From assembly GCA_018268855.1 (NCBI GenBank), contig JAFDVR010000013.1, forward strand, positions 1 through 64,000: 64,000 nucleotides of DNA, written 5' to 3'. Every line of letters starts with the position of its first letter. The first letter of the stretch is position 1. Below are positions 56,303 through 64,000 of this stretch, piece after piece. Both the position numbers and the translations under genes were made by a program. This stretch comes from Acidobacteriota bacterium. GTDB lineage: Bacteria > Acidobacteriota > Terriglobia > Terriglobales > Acidobacteriaceae. Below the pieces are notes generated by a model. The model was not told where the DNA came from. It did not search any database and was given only the letters and a program-made list of their open reading frames with translations.

Positions 56303-57624
56303 GCGGCGAGACGTTCTGCGTGGGCCTGCTGTGCGTAAGACCATAAGCGGCTGTCGTGTCTCCACCAGCCTTTTTCACTGAGGGCGGGGTGTTGCGGCGG
56401 TTGGCCAGCGGCCATTTGCGCAACTACTTTTGCCAACGCTGTGGGAACGGGAGAACCATGCCGAACGCTGAAGACCCCAGGTTCGTAGTGGCCGTTGTCG
56501 CAGGTAACAAGGTGGTTCCAGAAGAAGGAGCCGAGTAAGGCCCAGAAGGTAATGGCTGTGCATGCAGCCCCGTTTTGGCGCGCCTGCTGCGCGCCTTCCC
56601 AGGCTTCTGCGGCCCACCGGATCTGATCGTTCACATCACCACCTAGATGCACTTCAGTGATGGCGACCGGGATATGGTATCTCTCCCAGGCATCCTGAAT
56701 GATTCCGCCGAAGCCCGTGATGCCGTTGGGGCAGACACGCACCTTTTCGCTGTCGACGAATGGTCCTTCGGCAGAACGCCGGTCATAAGGATAGATATCG
56801 GTGCGGTGATCGAGATAACGATCGCTGGTGAGATAGTAGTTTGCGCCAATCATGTCCGGCGGACACGGGTTATCGCTGAACCAGAGAATCTCTCGCTCGC
56901 GAATGCCGGCTTTTCGCATGTAGTTGAAGAGAGGGTGCTGGCGGTCTACACATCCGCAGAGAAGATCGAAGGGAAGCCACCGGCGCTCGTTGGAGAGCTC
57001 CCATGTGCTGCGCATCTCTTCTGTGCCGGTAATGCGGCCGAGGTCGTCTGTCTGGATAAGTTTTGCGTCTGGATTGACGCAGCGGACCGCATGCATGCTG
57101 AGCACGATCGCTTTGGTCTGATGAAGCAGCGCACGAAGATAGCTTTCCACGGACATGTGGTGTGGATACCAGATGCCGTAGCGTCCGCTGAAACGAGCGG
57201 TGGTGTTCGGTTCATTGACCGGCGTGTATGCATCTATCCATGGATAGCGCTGCGCAAAGGATGCAGCATATTTCGCGAGTTTCGAGGGGAACTCTCTATC
57301 CAGCAGACTGGTGTGGCGCGGACCACTGCCGTGATGGATGAGGCCGGCGATGGGCCGGATGTTCCTCTCTCGCAGACAAGCAAGATGCTGGTCTGTGCAT
57401 TGCCACGAAGGATCGAGCTCATGCCGTTCCCAGAGCGCACCGAAACGGAGCGTGCGGATGCCAAGATTAGCGAAGAGTTCGTAATCTTCCGGACGGTGTG
57501 CGTGGCCGGAGATCTGCATCTGGTCGAAATAGGTATCTTCGACGCGGTTGCATGTGTATTCCACACCGCCCCAGATTTCGAGTGGCTGTGCCTGCGCTGG
57601 TGAGTTCGCTTGCTTATTACTCAA
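56299..57624 (-). CDS. GH1-like glycoside hydrolase (GT/Glf-linked type)
   Basis: 441 residues, a TIM barrel with WGGVEYTCNRV at the start, GIRTLRFGALWERHE, the acid/base TPVNEPNTTARFSG (NEP) and the nucleophile region VAITEVHLGG. It is related to family 1 but lacks the usual length and C-terminal motifs of beta-glucosidases. From memory, homologues in this neighbourhood are fused to an RmlD-like reductase; here the protein ends after the GWWRHDSRLW linker, so that half is absent. Third gene of the trio GT, glf, GH1-like (gaps 20 and 23 bp). No signal peptide. Confidence 0.75.
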   Translation of the reverse strand: MSNKQANSPAQAQPLEIWGGVEYTCNRVEDTYFDQMQISGHAHRPEDYELFANLGIRTLRFGALWERHELDPSWQCTDQHLACLRERNIRPIAGLIHHGSGPRHTSLLDREFPSKLAKYAASFAQRYPWIDAYTPVNEPNTTARFSGRYGIWYPHHMSVESYLRALLHQTKAIVLSMHAVRCVNPDAKLIQTDDLGRITGTEEMRSTWELSNERRWLPFDLLCGCVDRQHPLFNYMRKAGIREREILWFSDNPCPPDMIGANYYLTSDRYLDHRTDIYPYDRRSAEGPFVDSEKVRVCPNGITGFGGIIQDAWERYHIPVAITEVHLGGDVNDQIRWAAEAWEGAQQARQNGAACTAITFWALLGSFFWNHLVTCDNGHYEPGVFSVRHGSPVPTALAKVVAQMAAGQPPQHPALSEKGWWRHDSRLWSYAQQAHAERLAA

Positions 57625-57647
57625 CTTCGCACCTTATGCTCCGATGG

Positions 57648-58838
57648 TTATGCTGCTGCGCCGTCGTTTTCTTCAAGCGCCTGCACGGTTTCGCTGGTAG
57701 ACAAAAGAGTGCTGGTAAGATGCACAACCGAAGTTGCAGGGCGGACAGGCTTGCTCTGCCTCAGCTTTTCCGCCAACGTGAGTGACTGCGCTACGACCTG
57801 GTCCATGTTGTAGTACTTGTAAGTCCCTAGGCGTCCTGCAAAGTGGACGTCCGGCAGCGCCTCCGCGAGCGCTTTGTATTTTGCATAGAGCTCTGCATTT
57901 TGCGGCTGCGGTATGGGGTAATACGGATCGCCTTCCGCAGTTGGACATTCGAAGACGATGCTGGTCTTTGCGTGTTCCTGACCAGTAAGGTATTTGAACT
58001 CTGTAATGCGCGTGTAGGCGTGTTCGTTGGGATAATTGACGACGGCTGCAGGCTGGTAGACTTCGCGATCATGTGTCTGATGGACGAAATTCAACGAACG
58101 GTAAGGCAACTTGCCGTAGCAGTAATCAAAGTACTCATCTACGGGACCGGTGAAGATGAGTTTACGGAATGAGATTTCGTCCTTGATGTCGTTATAGTCC
58201 GTGTTCAGCATGATGCGAATATTCGGATGGTCGAGCATCTTTTCGAACATGCGCGTGTATCCATGCAGCGGCATCGCTTGAAATTTGTCAGTGAAGTATC
58301 GATCGTCCCTTGTGGTCCGGACCGGAACGCGCGCTGCAACAGAAGCATCAAGTTCGGAAGGGTCGAGGTCCCACTGTTTGCGCGTGTAATTGCGGAAGAA
58401 CTTTTCGTACAGGTCGCGGCCTACTTTGCTGACAACAACATCTTCAGAGGTGACGATTTTTTCGCGAGGCTCGGCGAGAGACTGGAGAAAGCCTTCTACC
58501 TGCTGGCAGGTGAGATTGAGGCCGAAGAGTTTGTTCAGCGTGTCCACGTTGATGGGCATGGGAACAAGCTGCCCGTCTACACTGGTTTGCACGCGGTGTT
58601 CGTAAGGCCGCCACTCTGTAAAGCGCGAGAGATATTGGAAGACCTTTTCTGAATTCGTGTGGAAGATGTGGGGGCCGTACTTATGCACGAGAATGCCCGC
58701 ATCGTTATAGAAGTCGTACGCATTACCGCCGATGTGATTGCGGCGATCGACCACCAGCACCTTTGAGCCGTGCGAAGCCAGCCTCTCTGCAAGTACACTG
58801 CCGGCAAATCCTGCACCAATGATCATGTAATCGAACAT
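57648..58838 (-). CDS. glf: UDP-galactopyranose mutase
   Basis: 396 residues; interconverts UDP-Galp and UDP-Galf with reduced FAD. FAD motif IIGAGFAGSVLAERLA and DRRNHIGGNAYD at the N-terminus; YGPHIFHTNSEKVFQYL, FRNYTRKQWDLDPSELDASV, RVPVRTTRDDRYF and AGRLGTYKYYNMDQVV are family signatures with the active-site Arg and Tyr residues. It sits in a three-gene leftward unit with a glycosyltransferase and a GH1-like protein, suggesting a galactofuranose-containing product. Confidence 0.95.
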   Translation of the reverse strand: MFDYMIIGAGFAGSVLAERLASHGSKVLVVDRRNHIGGNAYDFYNDAGILVHKYGPHIFHTNSEKVFQYLSRFTEWRPYEHRVQTSVDGQLVPMPINVDTLNKLFGLNLTCQQVEGFLQSLAEPREKIVTSEDVVVSKVGRDLYEKFFRNYTRKQWDLDPSELDASVAARVPVRTTRDDRYFTDKFQAMPLHGYTRMFEKMLDHPNIRIMLNTDYNDIKDEISFRKLIFTGPVDEYFDYCYGKLPYRSLNFVHQTHDREVYQPAAVVNYPNEHAYTRITEFKYLTGQEHAKTSIVFECPTAEGDPYYPIPQPQNAELYAKYKALAEALPDVHFAGRLGTYKYYNMDQVVAQSLTLAEKLRQSKPVRPATSVVHLTSTLLSTSETVQALEENDGAAA

Positions 58839-58858
58839 GCGTATGAGCCCCTTTGTAT

Positions 58859-60019
58859 CTATGAATGCGTTGTAAGTGGAGTTTCCAGTTCTTCAGCCTG
58901 CAGGCAACGGACAATTTCGTTCCACATGCCGTGAAAGGTCTTGTCCCAGGAAGTTTCAGAGAGGAACGTATCGACTGTTTGTTTCCACTGTTCGTTGTTG
59001 TTCTGGAGCGCCGCGTCGATAGCGGAAACGAATTCTTCTGGCGTTTCGCCGATCAGCACCAGACCTTTTTCGCCATAGATATTGACGACATCGCGAATAG
59101 GCGTGGAAACCACCGGCTTTCCTGCTGCGAGATATTCCGGCGTTTTGGTGGGGCTGATGAAACGCGTAGAGGCATTACGCGCAAAGGGCAGCATGGCTAC
59201 ATCCCATGTAGCGAGATACTGCGGCAGTTCGCGATAGCTCTTTTGGCCGAGATAGTGGATGTTCGCAGCGCGCGGCAGATCTTCTTCACGAATTTTTACC
59301 ACCGGACCAATCATGATGAAGTGCCAGTCAGGACGCAGAGCAGCTATCTCCCGCAGAAGATCGCGATCGAGGCGCTCATCCAAAACACCGTAAAAGCCGA
59401 TGCGAGGATGTGGGATAGCGTTCTGATCTTCAGGCTCGTCCTGTATGGTCCGCGCGGCACAGAAGTGATTGAAATCGATGCTGCTGGGATAGAGATGCAC
59501 ATTGCCATGCCGCACGCGCTTCGATTCATAGAGGCTCGCACCTCCGGCAAAGACGACGTCCGCGTGGTCAAAAAGGCGCTGCTCTTCCGCAATCAGTTCA
59601 GGAGGCGCGCCCTGAAATGCAGAGAGTTCATCCATACAGTCATACACCACAATCTCGGGCAGGAGATGATCGGAGAAGCGCAGTGCCATAGGCGTGTAGT
59701 ACCACGCGATGAATGAATCCAGCCCCTGCTGCTGTATGTAGTTGTTCAGCAACGTACGTTGCGCCTCATCTGCATTTGTTCCGTGGGGTATCAGCGGCGT
59801 AAGGACGCGCACACCTTCCGTGGCGATCGTTTGCTTCAATTCGGGTTGTTGCACACCGGCAAACACAGGGTCCTCCCAGAGATGAACCTGCGCGAGCGAC
59901 TGGCAGCGGCTCAACAGATGCTGCGGCCGCTGGTAGACGAAATCCCAACGAAGATGGCAAAAACAAAGGACCGAAAGTTTAGGTTGCTGGTTGAAGTTTT
60001 CGTGGTTCTTCAGAGCCAT
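58859..60019 (-). CDS. GT-B glycosyltransferase linked to glf
   Basis: 386 residues. Opens LSVLCFCHLRWDFVYQRPQHLLSR, a start I associate with GT1/GT4-type enzymes found next to glf. Further parts: YDCMDELSAFQGAP, ADVVFAGGASLYESK, HLYPSSIDFNHF, RIGFYGVLDERLD, IHYLGQKSYRELPQYLA and SPTKTPEYLAAGKPVV with the donor-site Glu. First gene of the trio. It may use UDP-Galf, by association with glf only. It is divergent from glgX (200 bp). Confidence 0.88.
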   Translation of the reverse strand: MALKNHENFNQQPKLSVLCFCHLRWDFVYQRPQHLLSRCQSLAQVHLWEDPVFAGVQQPELKQTIATEGVRVLTPLIPHGTNADEAQRTLLNNYIQQQGLDSFIAWYYTPMALRFSDHLLPEIVVYDCMDELSAFQGAPPELIAEEQRLFDHADVVFAGGASLYESKRVRHGNVHLYPSSIDFNHFCAARTIQDEPEDQNAIPHPRIGFYGVLDERLDRDLLREIAALRPDWHFIMIGPVVKIREEDLPRAANIHYLGQKSYRELPQYLATWDVAMLPFARNASTRFISPTKTPEYLAAGKPVVSTPIRDVVNIYGEKGLVLIGETPEEFVSAIDAALQNNNEQWKQTVDTFLSETSWDKTFHGMWNEIVRCLQAEELETPLTTHS

Positions 60020-60219
60020 GACCGGTTAGATGCAAGTTGATGAAGGCTGGCTGCTCAGTGCCACTGCCCATGAGGTGCGCAGGTGCATCCAATGTTGCAG
60101 GCTGCACTTGAATTTTTCTGATAGCGCCTGACGCAATCTTTGCATCGAACAAGTTGCGCCAAGATAACAAGATGAAGTACGGAGAAGCCTGGCTTCTCTG
60201 ACTCTGGAGTGGATCGAAG

Positions 60220-62355
60220 ATGTCTGTAATACATGAGGGGACGCCGGACCGGCGCGGCGCGACATGGGATGGCCGCGGAACAAATTTTGCCTTATTTTCT
60301 GAACATGCGACCAAGGTAGAAGTGTGCATCTTCGATGCCAGTGGTAAGAAAGAAGCCGCGCGCTACGAACTGCCCGAATACACCAACCAAATCTGGCACG
60401 GATACATTGAAGGCATAACACCAGGTACGATGTATGGCTATCGCGTGTACGGGCCCTACGAGCCGCAGAACGGCCATCGTTTCAATCCAAATAAGCTGCT
60501 GCTCGATCCATATGCCATGGCACATGTGGGGCAACTAGAGTGGAACCCTGCGCTTTTTGGCTATGTTATGGAGTCGATGGATGCGAACACGTTCGACGAG
60601 CGCGACAGTGCTCCCTTTATGCCGAAGTGCACGGTGACTGATCAGGGATTTGACTGGGCCGGCCAGCCAGCGCGCATGGAGCATACCCGCGTCTCGTGGG
60701 ACGACACCATTGTGTATGAACTGCATGTGAAGGGATACACAAAGCTGCATCCTGAAGTACCAGAAAAGTTCCGTGGGACCTATAAGGGACTCTCCTGCAA
60801 GCCTGTTTTGGATTACATCAAATCGCTCGGCGTGACTTCTGTAGAACTGTTGCCTATTCACATGTTTGTGAATGAGAGCCACTTAGTAGAACGCGGTTTG
60901 ACGGATTACTGGGGCTACAACTCCATCGGATTTTTTGCTCCCGATCCGAGATATGCCGCGAAGCAGGATGATGTTCTGCGGGAATTTAAAGAGATGGTTG
61001 CGGCCATCCATAATGCAGGGCTCGAAGTGATTCTGGACGTGGTGTACAACCATACGGCAGAAGGCAATGAACTGGGACCTACGCTCTCATTCAAAGGAAT
61101 TGATAACGCGAGCTATTACCGTCTGCTGCCAGACCAGGCGCACTATTACATCAACGACACAGGCACAGGAAACACGCTGAATCTGTCGCACCCCCGGGTG
61201 CTGCAGATGGTGACCGATAGTTTGCGTTATTGGGTAGAGCAGACGCATGTGGATGGTTTTCGCTTCGATCTGGGAACAGTACTTGCGCGTGAGCCTGGCG
61301 GCTTTGATATCAATAGTGGATTTCTGCGGGCTGTATGCCAAGACCCGCTGTTGAGTTCAGTGAAACTTATCGCGGAACCGTGGGACTGCGGCCCTGGCGG
61401 CTATCAGGTTGGAGGTTTTCCTCCCGGATGGGTGGAGTGGAACGATCGCTTCCGCGATACAGTGCGCGATTTCTGGCGCGGTAAGTGCAAAGCCGCCGAT
61501 CTCGCAGAACGGCTGACCGCCTCCGGAAAGACCTATAACTTTATGGGACGACGGCCGTGGAGTTCCGTGAACTTTATTACAGCGCATGATGGGTTCACGC
61601 TGCACGATCTGGTGAGTTATAACGACAAGCACAACGAAGCGAATGGCGACGACAATCGTGATGGCAGCGATAACAACATGTCGTGGAACTGCGGCGCGGA
61701 AGGGGCAACCGAAGACGAAGGTATTTTGGCGTTGCGCATGCGCCAGTCGCGCAATTTTCTGGCTACGCTTTTACTTTCGCAGGGAACGCCGATGCTTCTT
61801 GCAGGCGACGAATTTGGGCGTACGCAAGGCGGCAATAACAATGCGTACTGCCTCGACAATGAAATTACATGGGTGGACTGGTCGCTGGCCGAAAACAACA
61901 AACATCTTGTGGAGTTTGTGCGGCGCCTGACCGGCTTGCGACACAAATATCCAATTTTGCGCCGCAATCTATTTTTGACCGGTGAGTACAACGAAGAGCT
62001 TGGCGTAAAGGACGTTACCTGGATCAATGCCAATGGCTCTGAGATGGACACGAAGGAATGGGACGATGAACATATGCGCTGCTTCGGCATGTTGCTGGAT
62101 GGGCGCGCGCAAACGACAGGCATCAAGCAACGTGGAAAAGAAGCAACGCTGCTCCTTGTGATCAACGATCACTTCGATCTGGTGGAGTTTACGTTACCGG
62201 AAGCGACAGGCGGACATGAATGGTCACTTCTGGTAGATACAAATCTTGAGACGATGCAGGATGCGCCGAAGTTCGAAGTGGGCCAGAAGTATGGTGTGAC
62301 TGCCCGATCAGTGCTGCTGTTTGTGCTGGAGAAAGATGAGAGCGCCGCTGCTTAG
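60220..62355 (+). CDS. glgX: Glycogen debranching enzyme GlgX
   Basis: 711 residues; cuts alpha-1,6 branches of phosphorylase-limit glycogen. N-terminal CBM48-like domain (GATWDGRGTNFALFSEHA, YGYRVYGPYEPQNGHRFNPNK), GH13 barrel with LDVVYNHTAEGNE, VDGFRFDLGTVL (Asp nucleophile), LIAEPWDCGPGGYQVG (Glu acid) and ITAHDGFTLHDLVSY (Asp). The NWDLxx-type GlgX stretch MSWNCGAEGATEDEGI is present. The rest of the glycogen pathway is not in the window. A hairpin overlaps its stop codon. Confidence 0.95.
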   Translation: MSVIHEGTPDRRGATWDGRGTNFALFSEHATKVEVCIFDASGKKEAARYELPEYTNQIWHGYIEGITPGTMYGYRVYGPYEPQNGHRFNPNKLLLDPYAMAHVGQLEWNPALFGYVMESMDANTFDERDSAPFMPKCTVTDQGFDWAGQPARMEHTRVSWDDTIVYELHVKGYTKLHPEVPEKFRGTYKGLSCKPVLDYIKSLGVTSVELLPIHMFVNESHLVERGLTDYWGYNSIGFFAPDPRYAAKQDDVLREFKEMVAAIHNAGLEVILDVVYNHTAEGNELGPTLSFKGIDNASYYRLLPDQAHYYINDTGTGNTLNLSHPRVLQMVTDSLRYWVEQTHVDGFRFDLGTVLAREPGGFDINSGFLRAVCQDPLLSSVKLIAEPWDCGPGGYQVGGFPPGWVEWNDRFRDTVRDFWRGKCKAADLAERLTASGKTYNFMGRRPWSSVNFITAHDGFTLHDLVSYNDKHNEANGDDNRDGSDNNMSWNCGAEGATEDEGILALRMRQSRNFLATLLLSQGTPMLLAGDEFGRTQGGNNNAYCLDNEITWVDWSLAENNKHLVEFVRRLTGLRHKYPILRRNLFLTGEYNEELGVKDVTWINANGSEMDTKEWDDEHMRCFGMLLDGRAQTTGIKQRGKEATLLLVINDHFDLVEFTLPEATGGHEWSLLVDTNLETMQDAPKFEVGQKYGVTARSVLLFVLEKDESAAA

Positions 62356-62367
62356 AGGCGCTCTCAT
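62336..62367. terminator. Hairpin spanning the glgX stop codon
   Basis: 11-bp perfect stem ATGAGAGCGCC/GGCGCTCTCAT; the glgX TAG lies in the 10-base loop. TTGCTATTA follows on the plus strand. It lies between glgX and the convergent dehydrogenase gene (end at 62374) and could serve both. Confidence 0.75.
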
Positions 62368-62373
62368 TTGCTA

Positions 62374-63459
62374 TTAGGGCTGGAGAACAACCTTCAGCGA
62401 GTGCTGTCCTGATTCCATCACCTTGAAGGCTTCGGCGAACTGCTCAAGCGGGAACTTGTGGGTCACGATATCGCGCACATCGATCTTGCGATTTGCGATG
62501 TAGTCGATAGCGCGCGGATACATATACGGTCCGAGGTGAGACCCGAGCACGTCGAGCTCCTTGCGGTCGCTGATGATGGACCAGTCGCACGTTGCTTCGT
62601 CGTTGAAGACGGAGAACTCGACAAAGCGTCCGAGCTTGCGCAACATGGCGAGTCCCTGATTGACGGCCTTGTGGTGTCCGGTGGCTTCCACGTAGATGTC
62701 GCAGCCGTAGCCGTCGGTGATCGCTTTGATCTCTTTCACGACGTCCATCTCACGCGGATTCCATACGAGATCTGCGCCCATGCGTTTGGCGAGTTCGAGG
62801 CGCTCGGGTTTCATATCGAGCACGATGAGTTTCTTGGGATTGCGCAGGCGGAGCGCGCCGATGATGCCGAGACCCAGTGTGCCTGCGCCGGCGACAACGA
62901 CGACATCGTCCAGACCGGGATTGGCGCGGTCGGCAGCGTGCAGCGAGCAGGAGAGCGGCTCGATGAGGATTGCTTCTTCCGAAGGGATCGAGTCGGGCAC
63001 TTTATGCACGATGCCTTCTTTGGTGTAGATCATGTACTCGGCCATGGCGCCATGCACGTTCTTCTGAAAGCCGTAGAGATCATGCTTTTCGCACATCCAG
63101 TACTGTCCGTGTCCGCAGAAACGGCAGCCCCAGCAGGGGACGATCTGTTCAGAGATGACGCGGTCGCCGACCTTTACGCCGCGGCTTTCCGCGCCCGGGC
63201 CGAGTGCGACGACGCGGCAGACGAACTCATGGCCGGGGATCATGGGCGGCTTTACGTAGCGGGGCTGCTCGGCGTCTCCCCAGAAGGATGGCGCGCCGTG
63301 AAAGGTTTTGATGTCGCCCATGCAGATGCCGCAGAGTTCCACTTTGGTGAGAATTTCGTTTTCACCGGGAACAGGAACGGGCACTTCTTCGAGACGGTAA
63401 TCGTGGGGCGCGTAACAGACGACAGCTTTCATCGTCTTTGGAATGGTGATGTCGGACAT
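62374..63459 (-). CDS. Zinc-dependent polyol-type dehydrogenase (erythritol/threitol-like)
   Basis: 361 residues, medium-chain dehydrogenase. Catalytic Zn site: Cys in CGICMGD, HE in IPGHEF, and Glu in LIEPLSC. Structural Zn: CWGCRFCGHGQYWMC (four Cys). Cofactor fold GAGTLGLG with LDMKPERL giving an acidic residue typical of NAD use. Overall pattern resembles erythritol/L-threitol dehydrogenases. Adjacent to dhaL (26 bp), so both may work on C3/C4 polyols and ketoses. Confidence 0.88.
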   Translation of the reverse strand: MSDITIPKTMKAVVCYAPHDYRLEEVPVPVPGENEILTKVELCGICMGDIKTFHGAPSFWGDAEQPRYVKPPMIPGHEFVCRVVALGPGAESRGVKVGDRVISEQIVPCWGCRFCGHGQYWMCEKHDLYGFQKNVHGAMAEYMIYTKEGIVHKVPDSIPSEEAILIEPLSCSLHAADRANPGLDDVVVVAGAGTLGLGIIGALRLRNPKKLIVLDMKPERLELAKRMGADLVWNPREMDVVKEIKAITDGYGCDIYVEATGHHKAVNQGLAMLRKLGRFVEFSVFNDEATCDWSIISDRKELDVLGSHLGPYMYPRAIDYIANRKIDVRDIVTHKFPLEQFAEAFKVMESGQHSLKVVLQP

Positions 63460-63485
63460 GAATACTCCTCTTGAGGTGCTTATGA

Positions 63486-64000
63486 CTACTTTGTTTTTTC
63501 CAACTGAGATTGAAGTGACTGCGCGAGCGAGTTAAGAAGAATGCTGCACGAGGTTGCGCCTGCGTCGAGCACGCCGCGTGAGCGTTCGCCAAGACGGCTG
63601 GCGCGGCCGATACGCGCAATCATGTCGCGCGTGGAATCTTTGCCGGTCTCTGCACCTCGCGCCATAGCCTGAAGACACTCGGTAAAGGTTGCGCCGGAAG
63701 CGAGCGCAGTGCGGTAGCTGTCGATAGCAGGACAGAGGGAGTCGAGCAGTGTCTTGTCGCCGGGTTTGGCGCCCCCGATTTCCATCATGCTGTCGCGGCC
63801 TGTTTCGAGCATGACGAGGAACGATGGTGCGTCGATGTTTTCCTTGCCCGAGACGGACTCCGCCATCGCCATAAACATGCTGCCATAGAGCGGACCGAGC
63901 GAGCCGCCGGTTACTTCCAGCAGTGTGGTTCCGAGTGCGTCGAGCGCGGAGGCGAACGTGAGCTGCTTGCCTTCTACGCTTTCGCGGAAACGCGTGAAAC
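63486..64000 (-). CDS. dhaL: DhaL-type dihydroxyacetone kinase subunit, 5' end cut by window edge
   Basis: The visible 171 residues have the DhaL core: LDALGTTLLEVTGGSLGPLYGS, where GGSxGPLYGS is the nucleotide-binding turn, then PGDKTLLDSL (metal and ADP) and RASRLGERSRGVLDAGATS (fragments). DhaL carries ADP/ATP and phosphorylates dihydroxyacetone bound to DhaK, either with PTS DhaM or ATP. DhaK is expected beyond 64000. It is upstream of the dehydrogenase on the same strand. Confidence 0.9.
   Translation of the reverse strand, partial: FTRFRESVEGKQLTFASALDALGTTLLEVTGGSLGPLYGSMFMAMAESVSGKENIDAPSFLVMLETGRDSMMEIGGAKPGDKTLLDSLCPAIDSYRTALASGATFTECLQAMARGAETGKDSTRDMIARIGRASRLGERSRGVLDAGATSCSILLNSLAQSLQSQLEKTK

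Overview
The window looks like a chromosomal segment of an Acidobacteriota bacterium, most likely class Terriglobia (Granulicella/Terriglobus/Edaphobacter-like). This rests on the moderately high GC, an outer-membrane/LPS gene set, the family make-up (GH43_24-like, DUF481, SYLF, type-4 UDG, a fused LptC/LptA-like protein) and a dispersed GTCATCCTGAGC-type repeat that I associate with that group. The assignment is inference from gene content. I saw no rRNA, tRNA, CRISPR array, integrase or transposase. About 62 protein genes cover nearly all of the window.

Left part (1-16 kb). A leftward unit ends in a LolD-like ATPase and contains an M48-type peptidase that has lost its active site. A second leftward run holds an acyltransferase, a DUF2238 membrane protein, queA and polA. 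A four-PAS histidine kinase, a glutamate dehydrogenase and a secreted GH43_24-like glycosidase point right. Then come an orphan gas-vesicle GvpL/F-type gene, a TRIC-type channel and a DUF481 protein.

Middle (16-38 kb). Here are a membrane-anchored cytochrome c, a beta-barrel protein, a parDE toxin-antitoxin pair, an aspartase/fumarase-superfamily lyase, a Uma2 nuclease, a class I fumarase and glyQ-glyS. A long rightward housekeeping block follows: lptC/A fusion, lptB, rpoN, hpf, rapZ, msbA, yicC, gmk, rpoZ and a type-4 uracil-DNA glycosylase. The lptB-rpoN-hpf-rapZ order is the classical one, and it links LPS export to sigma-54 and ribosome hibernation.

Right part (38-64 kb). It contains priA facing an HU gene, dcd, a LuxR-type regulator, a possible small RNA, a SYLF protein, lipid A genes (lpxL-like, lpxD), a small P-loop protein, an orphan receiver, ispF and ispD in opposite orientation, tilS, ftsH and lptE. 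A carbohydrate region closes the window: MFS sugar porter, GH2 enzyme, a leftward trio of glycosyltransferase, UDP-galactopyranose mutase and GH1-like protein, glgX, a polyol-type dehydrogenase and the end of dhaL.

Most of the sequence is ordinary core genome. The points that stand out are: short-period (7-8 bp) tandem repeats that repeatedly sit at stop codons and in one case form the tail of GlyQ; a dispersed palindromic repeat built into the polA reading frame; catalytic-residue losses in the M48-like protein, the RapZ P-loop and the aspartase substrate loop; an HU terminator lying inside priA; a possible structured small RNA; and the GT-Glf-GH1-like trio. I did not find a clearly new multi-gene system.
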